Assembly: GCF_020991085.1 (NCBI RefSeq)
Contig: NZ_CP087719.1
Location: 372,001 to 436,000, forward strand
Direction: 5' to 3'
Origin: Roseomonas sp. OT10
Lineage (GTDB): Bacteria > Pseudomonadota > Alphaproteobacteria > Acetobacterales > Acetobacteraceae
Length of the DNA stretch: 64,000 nt
The notes beneath the pieces were generated by a model. The model ran no database searches, was not told the origin of the DNA, and saw only the letters and a list, made by a program, of their open reading frames with translations. The translations under genes and the position numbers were made by a program. Below, in pieces: positions 8,797 to 17,428 of this stretch; the stretch's first letter is position 1; the number at the start of each line of letters is the position of its first letter.

Positions 8797-10240
8797 CACG
8801 GGCAGGCCGTTGCGGGCGGCTGCCCGGCGGCCGGTCCGGCATGCCGTCCTCCTGGCCGCCCTGCTGCTGCCCGGCTGTTCCACCCTCGACCGGGTGGGCA
8901 ACGCCCTGGGCGGCGGCAGCAGCATCCCGCCGGGGCAGGTGGGCTACGTCTCCGGCTTCCTGGGCGGCGCGGTCGCGGATGACCCGCGCGCCGCGCTGGT
9001 GGCGCGGGACCTTCTCTCGGCCGGGGGCAGCGCGGCGGATGCGGCGGCGGCGGCGGGCTTCGCCCTCTCCGTCACCCTGCCCTCGCGGGCCGGGCTGGGC
9101 GGCGGCGGCGCCTGCCTCGCCTATGACCAGCGGCGCGGGGCGACCGAGGCGGTGCTGTTCCCCGCCGCGGCGCCTGCCGCCACCGCCCCGGGGGCCGACC
9201 GCCCGGCGGCGGTGCCGCTGATGGCGCGCGGCCTCTTCGCCCTGCACGCCCGCTTCGGCCGTCGCCCCTTCGAGGAGACCATCGCCCCGGCCGAGCAGCT
9301 CGCCCGCTTCGGGGCGCAGATCTCCCGCACCCTCGCCGCCGACCTCGCCACGGTGGGGGCGCCGCTGCTGGCCGATCCCCGCGCGCGGGCGGTCTTCGGC
9401 ACGGAGGCGACGGAGGGCGGCCGGCTGCTGCAGCCCGACCTCGCCGTCACCCTGTCCCAGATCCGCACCCTCGGCGTGGGCGACTTCCACCAGGGCGCGC
9501 TGGCCCGGCGCGTGGCCGAGGCCTCCGTCCCCGCCGGCGGCGGGCTGACGGTCGCGGCGCTGCGCGACGCGGTGCCGCGCACCGCCCAGCCCCTGACCCT
9601 GCGCGCCGGCTTCGACACCGTCGCCTTCCTGCCGCCGCCCGCCGATGGCGGGCTGGCTGCGGCCGCGGCCTTCGAGGCGCTGCGGGGCGGCGCCGACCCG
9701 GCCCAGGCGCAGGGCCGGGCGCTGGCCACCGTCGCCGCCTTCCGCCGCGGCGGCGGCGATCCGGCGGCGCTGCTCGCCAGCCCGCCGGCCAGCGGCACGG
9801 TGGGGCCGATGGGGGCCTCCACCGCGCTGGTGGTGGCGGACCGCTCGGGGAACGCCGTCTCCTGCGCCTTCTCGCTGAACAACCTGTTCGGCACCGGGCG
9901 CGTGCTGCCGGGGCTGGGCTTCCTGCTCGCCGCGGCCCCTCGTCCCGGCGGTGTGGCGGCGCCGCTGCTCTCGGCGGTGATGGTCAGCAACCCGAACACC
10001 CGCGACTTCCGCTATGCCGGCGCGGGCTCGGGCCAGGACGACGCGCCGATGGCGGTGGCGATCCCGGCCGTGCAGCACCTGCTGCGCAACGTCCCGGTCG
10101 GCAGCGCCCTGGCCGCCGTGCCGGAGCCGGGGCGCGGCGTCGCCTTCGGCTGCCCCGCCGGCCTGCCGGGCAATGCGGCGAGCTGCCAGGCGGCGGCCGA
10201 TCCGCGCGGCGGCGGGCTCGCGGTGATGGGCGGCAACTGA
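8756..10240 (+). CDS. Gamma-glutamyltransferase family lipoprotein
   Basis: A 494-residue Ntn-hydrolase-type protein. The N-terminus carries a lipobox (VLLAALLLPGCS), so it is probably a lipoprotein. The GGT fold is recognised from GGSAADAAAAAGFALSVT with RAGLGGGGACLAY early on, and DRSGNAVSCAFSLNNLFGTG late. GGTs cut themselves before a Thr in a TTH-S-VVD motif; here the matching stretch reads MGASTALVVAD, so the nucleophile would be Ser or a shifted Thr. It is shorter than E. coli Ggt (580). The ATG start has AGGGA nearby; a TTG at about 8808 would give a tighter lipoprotein signal and avoid overlap with the M48 remnant. The stop is followed one base later by the aminotransferase start. Confidence 0.8.
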   Translation: MASAAQNQAKGRHITGRPLRAAARRPVRHAVLLAALLLPGCSTLDRVGNALGGGSSIPPGQVGYVSGFLGGAVADDPRAALVARDLLSAGGSAADAAAAAGFALSVTLPSRAGLGGGGACLAYDQRRGATEAVLFPAAAPAATAPGADRPAAVPLMARGLFALHARFGRRPFEETIAPAEQLARFGAQISRTLAADLATVGAPLLADPRARAVFGTEATEGGRLLQPDLAVTLSQIRTLGVGDFHQGALARRVAEASVPAGGGLTVAALRDAVPRTAQPLTLRAGFDTVAFLPPPADGGLAAAAAFEALRGGADPAQAQGRALATVAAFRRGGGDPAALLASPPASGTVGPMGASTALVVADRSGNAVSCAFSLNNLFGTGRVLPGLGFLLAAAPRPGGVAAPLLSAVMVSNPNTRDFRYAGAGSGQDDAPMAVAIPAVQHLLRNVPVGSALAAVPEPGRGVAFGCPAGLPGNAASCQAAADPRGGGLAVMGGN

Positions 10241-10241
10241 G

Positions 10242-11408
10242 ATGGCGCTCAAGACGGGCCGCGGGGCGGAGGCGCCGCCCTTCCTGGTGATGGACGTGAT
10301 CGCCGCGGCCAATGCCCGCGCCGCCGCCCTGCCGCCCGGCGCGCCGGGGGTGATCCGGCTGGAGGTCGGGCAGCCCGGCACCGGCGCCCCGCGCGGCGCG
10401 GCGGAGGCCGCCATCGCCGCGCTGCGCGGCGGGGCGCCGCTGGGCTACACGGAGGCCTTCGGCATCCGCTCGCTGCGCGAGCGCATCGCCCTGCACTACG
10501 CCCGCAAGTACGGGCAGCCGGTGCCGGCGGAGCGGATCGCGGTGACGGTGGGCGCGTCGGGCGCCTTTCCTCTCGCCTTCCTGGCCGCCTTCGACCCCGG
10601 CGACACGGTGGCGATGGCGGCGCCCTACTACCCTCCCTATGCGAACATCCTGACCGCGCTGGGCATGCGGCCGCTGCTGCTGCCTTGCGACGCGGCCACC
10701 CGCTTCCAGCCGACCATTGCCGCGCTGGAGCGGCTGGAGCGGCTGCCGGACGAGTTGATCGTCGCCTCGCCCTGCAACCCGGCCGGCACGATGCTGGCGC
10801 CCGAGGAACTGGCCGAGATCGCCGCCTGGTGCCACGCGAAGGGCGTGCGGCTGATCTCGGACGAGATCTACCACGGCCTCTCCTACGGCATGGCGGAGGC
10901 GACCGCGGCCGCGCTGAGCCCGAGCGCGGTGGTGGTGAATTCCTTCAGCAAGTACTGGTCGATGACCGGCTGGCGCATCGGCTGGCTGGTGCTGCCGGAG
11001 GACCTGCTTCGCCCGGTGGAGTGCCTGGCGCAGAACATGTTCATCTCCGCCCCGCACGTCGCCCAGGTCGCGGCCGAGGCGGCAATGGACTGCACGGAGG
11101 AGCTGGAGGCCAACCGCGCCGCCTATGCCCGCAGCCGCGCCCTGCTGCTGGAGGGGCTGCCGAAGGCGGGCTTCGACCGGATCGCGGCGGCGGACGGCGC
11201 CTTCTACCTGTGGTGCGACGTCGGGCACCTGACCAACGATTCCGTCGCCTTCTGCGCCGCCATGCTCGCCGAGGCGGGGATCGCCGCGACCCCGGGGGTG
11301 GATTTCGACCCGGAGCGCGGCGGGCGCTTCCTGCGCTTCTCCTATTGCGGGCCGGAGGCGTCGATCGCCGAGGCACCGGAGCGGCTGGCGCGCTGGCTGC
11401 GCCGCTAG
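10242..11408 (+). CDS. PLP-dependent class I/II aminotransferase
   Basis: A 388-residue fold-type I enzyme of the aspartate aminotransferase superfamily. The PLP lysine lies in NSFSKYWSMTGWRIGW (about residue 235), the Asn of the cofactor site in SPCNPAGTM, the Asp-x-x-Tyr in ISDEIYHGLSY, and the substrate-carboxylate Arg near the C-terminus (GRFLRFSYCG). Amino-acid specificity cannot be read from this. It starts one base after the GGT-like stop, so it is translationally linked to it. A plausible use is handling amino acids released in the periplasm, but this is inference. Confidence 0.9.
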   Translation: MALKTGRGAEAPPFLVMDVIAAANARAAALPPGAPGVIRLEVGQPGTGAPRGAAEAAIAALRGGAPLGYTEAFGIRSLRERIALHYARKYGQPVPAERIAVTVGASGAFPLAFLAAFDPGDTVAMAAPYYPPYANILTALGMRPLLLPCDAATRFQPTIAALERLERLPDELIVASPCNPAGTMLAPEELAEIAAWCHAKGVRLISDEIYHGLSYGMAEATAAALSPSAVVVNSFSKYWSMTGWRIGWLVLPEDLLRPVECLAQNMFISAPHVAQVAAEAAMDCTEELEANRAAYARSRALLLEGLPKAGFDRIAAADGAFYLWCDVGHLTNDSVAFCAAMLAEAGIAATPGVDFDPERGGRFLRFSYCGPEASIAEAPERLARWLRR

Positions 11409-11506
11409 CGCGGGTCGCCACCACCCATCGGTTCCGGAATACGCAGGCCCCGCCGCGAGGCCCGGAACCGCCAGCCCATCGCGCAGGGGCGGATTTCGGC
11501 CCCGAC

Positions 11507-11520
11507 CCTCCGAACGGAGG
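11507..11520. terminator. Short perfect hairpin after the aminotransferase gene
   Basis: CCTCCG-AA-CGGAGG forms a 6-bp stem with a 2-base loop, about 100 bases past the stop codon. There is no T-run, so a role as terminator is only possible. Confidence 0.25.
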
Positions 11521-11603
11521 TATCGGCCGGCGGATGGCGACCCTATTCCGGGCGGACCCCGCGCCGGCTCCCCGTCCGGCGACGGGGAGGAGACCTGCCC
11601 GCC

Positions 11604-12077
11604 ATGCCGGGTGTCAGCTCTGGCCTGGTGCCGCCCCCCGGTGCCGCCCGGCCGAACCGCTCCGCCCGCCGGCGTGGCCGCAGCTTGGCTTGGCTGGCCC
11701 TGGCAGCTGCGCTGCTCCCCGCCGGCCTGCTGCTGCCCCGCCCGGAGCTGTCGTGGCCCGCGGCCCATCATCCGGCGGTGCGGGCCCGGCCCGTGCTGGC
11801 GCTGGATGTCGGCCCGCTGCGCCGGGCGCTGGAGGTCCGCGACCCGCTGACCGGGCGCTGGATCGGGGTCTGCCGCCAGGACCTCTCCGATCTGCGCGAG
11901 GCCCCCGCGGCCCTCCATGCCGCCCATCGCAGCGGGGCTGGCGACCTGTGGCGGCGGGTGGGGTGCCAGGGCACGGAGCCTCCCGTCTGCGCGTTGCTGG
12001 AGGGCAAGCGCTGGAACAAGGCCGGGTCGAGTCCCGAGGCGCTGGCCCTGTACCGCCGGTGCCAGCGCATGGCTTGA
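11604..12077 (+). CDS. Hypothetical protein with one N-terminal membrane segment
   Basis: A 157-residue protein I do not recognise. A basic start (NRSARRRGRS) precedes a hydrophobic segment (residues 29-46, LAWLALAAALLPAGLLLP), so it is an anchored or exported protein. The rest carries Cys residues spaced as if for disulfides (GVCRQDL, RVGCQG, PVCALLEG, RRCQRMA). An AGGAG sits 11 bases before the ATG. It stands alone between the aminotransferase and a LexA-controlled small gene. Confidence 0.55.
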   Translation: MPGVSSGLVPPPGAARPNRSARRRGRSLAWLALAAALLPAGLLLPRPELSWPAAHHPAVRARPVLALDVGPLRRALEVRDPLTGRWIGVCRQDLSDLREAPAALHAAHRSGAGDLWRRVGCQGTEPPVCALLEGKRWNKAGSSPEALALYRRCQRMA

Positions 12078-12164
12078 TCTGCCGCATCAAGCTACTGTTC
12101 CGAAAAGATATTCTTTCCAACGGGAGAGACGGCAAAGGGCTGCCGTTTCGTCATGGTGATTTTT

Positions 12165-12179
12165 GTTCACTCTTTGTTC
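12165..12179 (+). promoter_or_regulatory. LexA (SOS) box, GTTC-N7-GTTC
   Basis: GTTCACTCTTTGTTC exactly matches the alphaproteobacterial LexA operator, a GTTC-N7-GTTC direct repeat. It ends 21 bases before the ATG of the next gene, inside an unusually AT-rich stretch (about 12085-12195). A TAGGAT (12189-12194) downstream could be the -10 box, which would place the transcript start at about the ATG. Confidence 0.7.
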
Positions 12180-12200
12180 GTTCTTGCCTAGGATGCCCCC

Positions 12201-12611
12201 ATGACCGACCGCCCGACTCCACCCCCCTCCCTGGATGTTACCGCCCTGCGCGACATCGCGGCACGGCTGGATGCGGCCCTGGCGCGCGGGGCGCCGCGCA
12301 GCCTGGCGCAGTCGGCGGCCGTGGCGGCGTTGCACCGCCTCTACCCCCCCGGCGCGGGGCTTCCCGCCGCCCGGGCGGCGCTGCGGCTGCTGGCGGCGCA
12401 ATCCCCGCGGCCGGTCTTCCCGGCCGGTTCCGTGGCGCCGCTCTGTCCGACCCCGCCGGGCCGGGCGCTGCGCGAGGCGCTGGTGACGCCCTGGCAGGCC
12501 GAGGAACTGCACGAGGACACCGCCGAGGCGGCGGAGGCGCCGGAGGCCGGGCGGGCGGCTTGGCCCGCCGCCCGCCCGGCCCCGCGGCAGGCGGAGGGCC
12601 TGGCGCGCTGA
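12201..12611 (+). CDS. Hypothetical protein, probable LexA-regulated SOS gene
   Basis: A 136-residue protein with no family I can name. The first two thirds look alpha-helical and alanine/leucine-rich (LRDIAARLDAALARG; AAVAALHRLYPP). The tail is Pro/Ala/Glu-rich and likely disordered. Upstream is a perfect GTTC-N7-GTTC LexA box 21 bases from the start, so it should be switched on by DNA damage. It is not recognisably ImuA, ImuB, DnaE2, RecA or a known cell-division inhibitor. The ATG may be close to the transcript start; an AGGA at 12190-12193 could serve as RBS instead. A hairpin-rich repeat follows it. Confidence 0.6.
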   Translation: MTDRPTPPPSLDVTALRDIAARLDAALARGAPRSLAQSAAVAALHRLYPPGAGLPAARAALRLLAAQSPRPVFPAGSVAPLCPTPPGRALREALVTPWQAEELHEDTAEAAEAPEAGRAAWPAARPAPRQAEGLAR

Positions 12612-12813
12612 CACGGTTCGGCAGGAGCCATTTCGGGGCGCGACTCGGCGGCGGCACGATCCCCACCCCGCCGCCACACCCCGGCCAGGGCTCCTGCCAG
12701 GGATCCGCCCCGGTTCCCCCACCGGGGCGGGTCCCACCCCCCCCTCGGCCCGCTCCGGCGGACCTGATACGGACGGCGGGATGCCCTGATCCATGCCGGC
12801 GCGGGGTGCGCGC
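12612..12813. other. Non-coding stretch before mosaic repeat A
   Basis: No gene is visible here. It contains a perfect hairpin (CCCCGGT-tcccc-ACCGGGG) around 12710-12730 and merges into the mosaic repeat. Confidence 0.4.
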
Positions 12814-13170
12814 GTGGCCCGGGGGCAAGGCGCTGCCTCGCCCCCGTACCCCCACTCCGCCAGGACCCTGCGGGCCCTGGACCCATTTGGCGCTGCCGCG
12901 CGGTGGTGGTGACGGGGTCACGGCGCCGAGGAGCTTGGCTCCTCGGCGGGTACGGCCGCAGCCCTCGCTGACGCCTGTGAGACTTTTTCAGAGTCCCGCC
13001 TGTCCGCGCGCCGTCAGGGTTCAGCCCGGAGGCTGACACCCACCGGAAGCACCAGACTCCTAGCGGGGACCGGGGCCCGCTTGTGGCCCCGGCAGGGGAG
13101 GGTCTGGGAGGGGACGGCGTCCCCTCCCGGTCCGACGATGGAACACCACGGCGCGACAGGTCAGCTCATC
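12814..13170 (+). repeat. Mosaic hairpin repeat, copy A (convergent gap)
   Basis: One of five long near-copies in the window. It begins GTGGCCCGGGGGCAAGG and runs through a fixed series of hairpins. These include a GGGGGC/GCCCCC stem, a CCAGG/CCTGG stem, CCGAGGAGC-ttg-GCTCCTCGG at 12926-12946, a CCGGGGCC/GGCCCCGG stem, and finally a GGAGGGGAC/GTCCCCTCC stem. It ends in a weakly conserved gaacac-acag tail. No open frame is shared between copies, so it is not an insertion sequence. It separates the LexA-box gene (plus) from the ABC exporter (minus). Confidence 0.85.
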
Positions 13171-13210
13171 CCGCCATCGGTTTGAGGGCGAAGGGGGAGG
13201 GCGGGCCGTC

Positions 13211-15013
13211 CTACCTCCCCAGGCCCTGGGCCAGGTCCAGCGCCTGCCGCTCGAACAGCCGGCGGTAGAGGCCGCCCTCGCGGCGCACCAGCGCCTCGTG
13301 CCGCCCTTCCTCCACCACGTGCCCGGCGTCGAAGACCAGGATGCGGTCCAGGGCGCGGACGGTGGAAAGCCGGTGCGCGATGACCAGCGTGGTACGCCCG
13401 ACCATCAGCCGCCCCATCGCCTCCTGGATCGCGGCTTCCGATTCCGAATCCAGGCTGGCCGTCGCCTCGTCCAGGATCAGGATCGGCGCGTCGGCCAGGA
13501 AGGCACGCGCCAGGGCCACGCGCTGGCGCTCGCCGCCCGAGAGCTTCACCCCCCGCTCGCCGACGAGCGTGCCGTAGCCCTCCGGCAGGCGGGTGATGAA
13601 GCCGTGCGCATTGGCCAGCCGCGCGGCGGCCTCGATCTCCCGCAGCGGCGCGCCGGGCCGGGCATAGGCGATGTTCTCCGCCAGGCTGCGGTGGAACAGC
13701 ACCGGCTCCTGCTGGACGATCGCCACCTGCCGGCGAAGCGATTCCTGCGTCACGCCCGCGATGTCCTGGCCGTCGATCAGGATGCGGCCCTCCGTCACGT
13801 CGTGCAGCCGCTGGATCAGCTTCACGAAGGTGGTCTTGCCGGAGCCGGAGTGGCCGACCAGCCCCACGCGCTCGCCCGCCGCGATGGTCAGCGACAGGTC
13901 GCGGTAGAGCGGCGTCGCATGCCCGCCGTAGCGGAAGCCGACCTGCCGGAACTCGATGCGGCCGTCCTCGATCGCGATCGGCACGGCCCCGGGCCGGTCC
14001 GGCACGCCGAGCGGCTGCGCATGCAGCGCCACCATCTCCTCCATGTCGTTCACCGCGCGGCGCAGGTTGTTGATGTGGTAGCCCACGTCGCGCAGGTAGC
14101 CCTGCACCACGAAGAACATGGTCAGCACGGTGGCCAGGTCTCCCAGCCCCGCCTGCCCGTGCCACCACAGCCACAGCGCCGTGCCGATCACCGCCACGCG
14201 CAGCAGCACCAGCGCCGCCGTTTGCGCCGTGCCGCTGAGCGTGGCGCGCCACCAGGTGATGTTGGTCGCGAAGCGCCAGACGCGCAGGATGCGCGACAGC
14301 CGCGCCTCCTCGCGTTCCTCCGCGCCGAAGGCCTTCACCACCGCGTTGGCGCCGACCGCATCCGACAGCGCGCCGCCCAGCCGCGTGTCCCAGGCGTTGG
14401 AGCGCTGCGCCGCCGGCGACACCCAGCGCAGCGACAGCCAGGCCGTCGCCGCGACATAGCCGGCGGAGCCCAGCGCCACGACCAGCCCCATCACCGGCCA
14501 GCGCCAGCCCAGCAGCAGCGTCGCGCCGAGCAGCATGGTCAGCGAGGGCAGCAGCGCCACCAGCACCGTGTCGTGCAGCAGGTCCAGCGCGTACATGCCG
14601 CGCGTGACCTGCCGCACGGTGGAGCCGGCGAAGGAGGAGGCGTGCCAGTCGGCCGAGAGCCGCTGCACCCGGTGGAAGGCACCCTCCGCCGCCTCGGTCA
14701 TGGCGCGCAGCGTCATGCGCACGATGGTGAGGAAGGCGAGGTGGCGCAGCACCAGCCCCGCCACGCCGAGCCCGGTCAGCATGGCGAGGGCCTGCAGCGC
14801 CGTGGCCAGCGCGGCGTCGCGGTCGGGGTTGGCGGCGGCCTCCACCAGCCGCCCGGCATAGAGCGGCACCAGCACGTCGGTGCCGGTGGAGGCGATCATG
14901 GCGGCGGCGATGGCGAGCACCAGCCCGCGCTGCCGCCCCCAGCCGCGCAGGACGAAGGCCAGCACGGCCCGGAAGGGATTCGCCGCACGCGCGGCGTTCC
15001 TGGAATCGGTCAC
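13211..15013 (-). CDS. ABC exporter, fused membrane and ATPase domains
   Basis: A half-transporter of about 600 residues: an ABC_membrane domain with six segments, then an ATPase with Walker A (GHSGSGKTT), Q-loop (AIVQQEPVLF), signature LSGGERQRVALARAF and Walker B (ILILDEATASLD). It would act as a homodimer in the inner membrane, exporting a lipid, drug or peptide. Substrate is unknown. The GTG start (MTDSRNAARAANPF) is chosen; a TTG further out (15055) extends it by 14 residues. Neither has a clear ribosome-binding site. It points toward mosaic repeat A. Confidence 0.88.
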   Translation of the reverse strand: MTDSRNAARAANPFRAVLAFVLRGWGRQRGLVLAIAAAMIASTGTDVLVPLYAGRLVEAAANPDRDAALATALQALAMLTGLGVAGLVLRHLAFLTIVRMTLRAMTEAAEGAFHRVQRLSADWHASSFAGSTVRQVTRGMYALDLLHDTVLVALLPSLTMLLGATLLLGWRWPVMGLVVALGSAGYVAATAWLSLRWVSPAAQRSNAWDTRLGGALSDAVGANAVVKAFGAEEREEARLSRILRVWRFATNITWWRATLSGTAQTAALVLLRVAVIGTALWLWWHGQAGLGDLATVLTMFFVVQGYLRDVGYHINNLRRAVNDMEEMVALHAQPLGVPDRPGAVPIAIEDGRIEFRQVGFRYGGHATPLYRDLSLTIAAGERVGLVGHSGSGKTTFVKLIQRLHDVTEGRILIDGQDIAGVTQESLRRQVAIVQQEPVLFHRSLAENIAYARPGAPLREIEAAARLANAHGFITRLPEGYGTLVGERGVKLSGGERQRVALARAFLADAPILILDEATASLDSESEAAIQEAMGRLMVGRTTLVIAHRLSTVRALDRILVFDAGHVVEEGRHEALVRREGGLYRRLFERQALDLAQGLGR

Positions 15014-15149
15014 GAAGACGACCCGGCCGCACGGGAGGCGGCCGATCCCTGACAAGGGGGAAGGGTGGCGATGCCGCAGGGCGGCACGCCGACGGTTCAG
15101 GGCTGGTCCGGGATGGCGGTCCGCGCGGCTGGCGCGCGGATCGACGGAC

Positions 15150-15215
15150 CTAGCGGAGCGCCATGCGGCGCTTGCCCATCGCGAGGAGGAAGGCGATGCG
15201 TGGATGCTTCATCAT
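15150..15215 (-). CDS. Candidate 21-residue small protein or leader peptide
   Basis: The sequence MMKHPRIAFLLAMGKRRMALR starts 5 bases after a perfect GGAGG (15221-15225 on this strand) and ends at TAG. It is basic with a short hydrophobic patch, suited to contact with membrane or RNA. It sits alone between tyrS and the ABC exporter. A possible promoter lies upstream (TTGCAT, 18 bases, TAGACG). The strong Shine-Dalgarno is the main evidence. A leader peptide or chance ORF is possible. Confidence 0.45.
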   Translation of the reverse strand: MMKHPRIAFLLAMGKRRMALR

Positions 15216-15353
15216 GCAGCCCTCCTGGCGCGAGCGTTGGAACCGAGACTCCCGTCTAGCGAAGCCGCAACGGGGAATGCAAGCCCTTCCTGCGGGCGGG
15301 ACGGGCCGCCGGGGAAGTTCGAGGCAGGGCGCCCCGGATCCCCGGCCTTCCCG

Positions 15354-16583
15354 TCATCCCACCCGCACCAGCGCGTGCTTCTTCCGCCCCGCCGAAAGCT
15401 TCGCCGCGCCGTCGCGCAGGTCGGCCGCCTCCACCTGGCGGGTCTCGTCCTCGACCACCGCGTCGTTCAGGCGGATGCCGCCCTGGCGCACCAGGCGGCG
15501 GGCCTCGCCCTTGCTGGCGGCGAAGCCGGCGGCGACCAGCAGGTCCAGCAGCCCGGCCGGCAGGCTGGCCGCGACGGTGGGCAGGTCCTCGGCGGCCTGG
15601 CCGGCCTCGAAGGTGGCCTGGGCGGTGCGGGCGGCGGCCTCGGCGGCCTCGCGCCCGTGGAGCAGGGCGGTGGCCTCGGTGGCGAGCACCTTCTTGGCCT
15701 CGTTCACCTCGGCGCCCTGGAGGGCGGCGAGGCGGGCGATCTCCGCCATCGGCAGCTCGGTGAACAGCTTGAGGAAGCGGCCGACATCGGCATCCTCGGC
15801 GTTGCGCCAGAACTGCCAGTAGTCATAGGCGGAGAGCCGGTCCGGGTTCAGCCAGACGGCGCCGGAGGCCGTCTTGCCCATCTTGGCGCCGGAGGCGGTG
15901 GTGAGCAGCGGCGTGGTCAGGCCGAAGACCTGGGCGGGGGTGCCGGCCTCGGCGGCGACCCGGCGCACCAGCTCCACCCCCATGATGATGTTGCCCCACT
16001 GGTCGGAGCCGCCCATCTGCAGGGCGACGCCCGCGCGCCGGTTCAGCTCCAGGAAGTCGTAGGACTGGAGCAGCATGTAGTTGAACTCGAGGAAGCTCAG
16101 TGGCTGCTCGCGCTCCAGCCGCAGCTTCACGCTGTCCATGGTCAGCATGCGGTTGACGCTGAAATGCCGCCCCACGTCGCGCAGGAAGGGGATGTAGGCC
16201 AGCCGGTCCAGCCATTCCGCATTGTCCAGCATCAGCGCGCCGGCGTCGAAGTCGAGGAAGGCGTCGAAGGTGCGGCGGATGCCCGCCTTGTTGTGCGCGA
16301 TCTGCGCGTCCGTCAGCAGCGGCCGGGCGTCGTCGCGGAAGGAAGGGTCGCCGATCCGCGTGGTGCCGCCGCCCAGCAGCGCCACGGACACATGGCCGCA
16401 GCGTTGCAGCAGGCGAAGCAGCATGATCGAGAGCAGGTGGCCGACATGCAGGCTGTCCGCCGTGCAGTCGAAGCCGACATAGGCCGGCAGCTTCCCCTGG
16501 CGCAGGCGGGCGGCGAGGGCGTCCTCGTCCGTTACCTGGTGGATGAAGCCCCGCTCGCGGGCGATGTGCAGGAAGTCGTGCAT
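15354..16583 (-). CDS. tyrS: Tyrosyl-tRNA synthetase
   Basis: A 409-residue class I aminoacyl-tRNA synthetase attaching tyrosine to tRNA-Tyr. Features: the tyrosine-pocket start [16 protein letters not shown] with the HIGH-like [15 protein letters not shown], the KMSKS-type loop read as KMGKT, and a C-terminal S4 RNA-binding domain ([19 protein letters not shown]). Length fits the bacterial TyrRS group. The ATG start is in the usual place for the family ([16 protein letters not shown]). It lies downstream of an alpha/beta hydrolase gene but is separated from it by an intrinsic terminator, so it probably has its own promoter. Confidence 0.97.
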   Translation of the reverse strand: MHDFLHIARERGFIHQVTDEDALAARLRQGKLPAYVGFDCTADSLHVGHLLSIMLLRLLQRCGHVSVALLGGGTTRIGDPSFRDDARPLLTDAQIAHNKAGIRRTFDAFLDFDAGALMLDNAEWLDRLAYIPFLRDVGRHFSVNRMLTMDSVKLRLEREQPLSFLEFNYMLLQSYDFLELNRRAGVALQMGGSDQWGNIIMGVELVRRVAAEAGTPAQVFGLTTPLLTTASGAKMGKTASGAVWLNPDRLSAYDYWQFWRNAEDADVGRFLKLFTELPMAEIARLAALQGAEVNEAKKVLATEATALLHGREAAEAAARTAQATFEAGQAAEDLPTVAASLPAGLLDLLVAAGFAASKGEARRLVRQGGIRLNDAVVEDETRQVEAADLRDGAAKLSAGRKKHALVRVG

Positions 16584-16700
16584 GGCGCCGGCGTCTTGCC
16601 AGACCGGCGCGGCTTCGCCCAGGGGTCACGGCGATGCGGGATGGCGGGCCGGCAGGGACGGGTGGCCGGCGTCGCCGGGGCCAGGGAAAGCCGGGCGAAG

Positions 16701-16734
16701 AAAAAAGGGCGGCGGCCTTCCGGCGCGCCGCCCT
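16701..16734 (-). terminator. Intrinsic terminator of the alpha/beta hydrolase gene
   Basis: Read on the minus strand, AGGGCGGC and its complement GCCGCCCT form a GC-rich stem, directly followed by TTTTTT. It lies about 25 bases past the hydrolase stop, the textbook layout of a Rho-independent terminator. Confidence 0.8.
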
Positions 16735-16759
16735 CCGAGGGTCGGGACAGGCCCGTGGA

Positions 16760-17428
16760 TCAGTCGGCGGCCATGGACATGCGGGCGCGGTTCAGCACCG
16801 TCATCACATGGTCCTGGGTGGCGTCGGCCACCTTCTCCACCTGCTCCGGGGTATAGACGTGGCCCGCGCCTTCCATGACGCGGTAGTCGATCTTCACGCC
16901 CTTCTGGGTGTTCAGCTTGTCCACCAGCTTCCGGACGGAGGGCTCCGGCACCAGCTCGTCATCGGCGCCGTGCAGGATCAGGCCGGAGCAGGGGCAGGGC
17001 GCCAGGAAGCCGAAATCGTAGTGGCTGGCCGGCGCCGAGATGGAGACGAAGCCGCCCATCTCCGGCCGCCGCATCAGCACCTGCATGCCGACATAGGCGC
17101 CGAAGGAGTAGCCCGCGACCCAGAGCATGGAGGCGCCGGGATTCACCGCCTGGAGGAAATCGAGCGCCGCCGTCGCGTCCGAGATCTCGCCGATGCCGCC
17201 GTCATAGCGCCCCTGGCTCTTGCCCACGCCGCGGAAGTTGAAGCGCAGGGTCGAGAAGCCCATGGCCTGGAAGCGGCCGTAGAGCGAATGGACCACCCGG
17301 TTGTTCATGGTCCCGCCATGCAGCGGGTGGGGGTGGAGGATCAGGGCGACGGGGGCATTGGCAGTCTTGGCGTGGTGGTAGCGTCCCTCCAGCCGGCCGT
17401 CGGGACCGGCGAACATCACTTCGGGCAT
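16760..17428 (-). CDS. Alpha/beta hydrolase (dienelactone-hydrolase-like, small)
   Basis: A 222-residue cytoplasmic serine hydrolase. The nucleophile elbow is GYSFGAYVG and the oxyanion region LILHPHPLHGGTMNNRVV, with RFNFRGVGKSQG after it. The acid is near HGADDELVPE and the His in GAGHVYTPEQVEKV. This matches the widespread, poorly characterised 'alpha/beta hydrolase, COG2945' type. The ATG giving MPEVMFAGPDGRLEG is chosen over an upstream extension of 27 residues because it matches family length and has AAGGGG before it. It ends at an intrinsic terminator, so it is a single-gene unit. Confidence 0.9.
   Translation of the reverse strand: MPEVMFAGPDGRLEGRYHHAKTANAPVALILHPHPLHGGTMNNRVVHSLYGRFQAMGFSTLRFNFRGVGKSQGRYDGGIGEISDATAALDFLQAVNPGASMLWVAGYSFGAYVGMQVLMRRPEMGGFVSISAPASHYDFGFLAPCPCSGLILHGADDELVPEPSVRKLVDKLNTQKGVKIDYRVMEGAGHVYTPEQVEKVADATQDHVMTVLNRARMSMAAD

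Noticed and set aside
12814-13170. Mosaic repeats as insertion sequences or MITEs
   Set aside because: No transposase frame, no clean terminal inverted repeats or target duplications that I can see, and a strong placement bias at convergent junctions. A MITE-like origin is still possible but not supported.
15014-15055. TTG-initiated 14-residue extension of the ABC exporter
   Set aside because: No ribosome-binding site and a weak start codon; the GTG start gives a more usual N-terminus, though the extension cannot be excluded.
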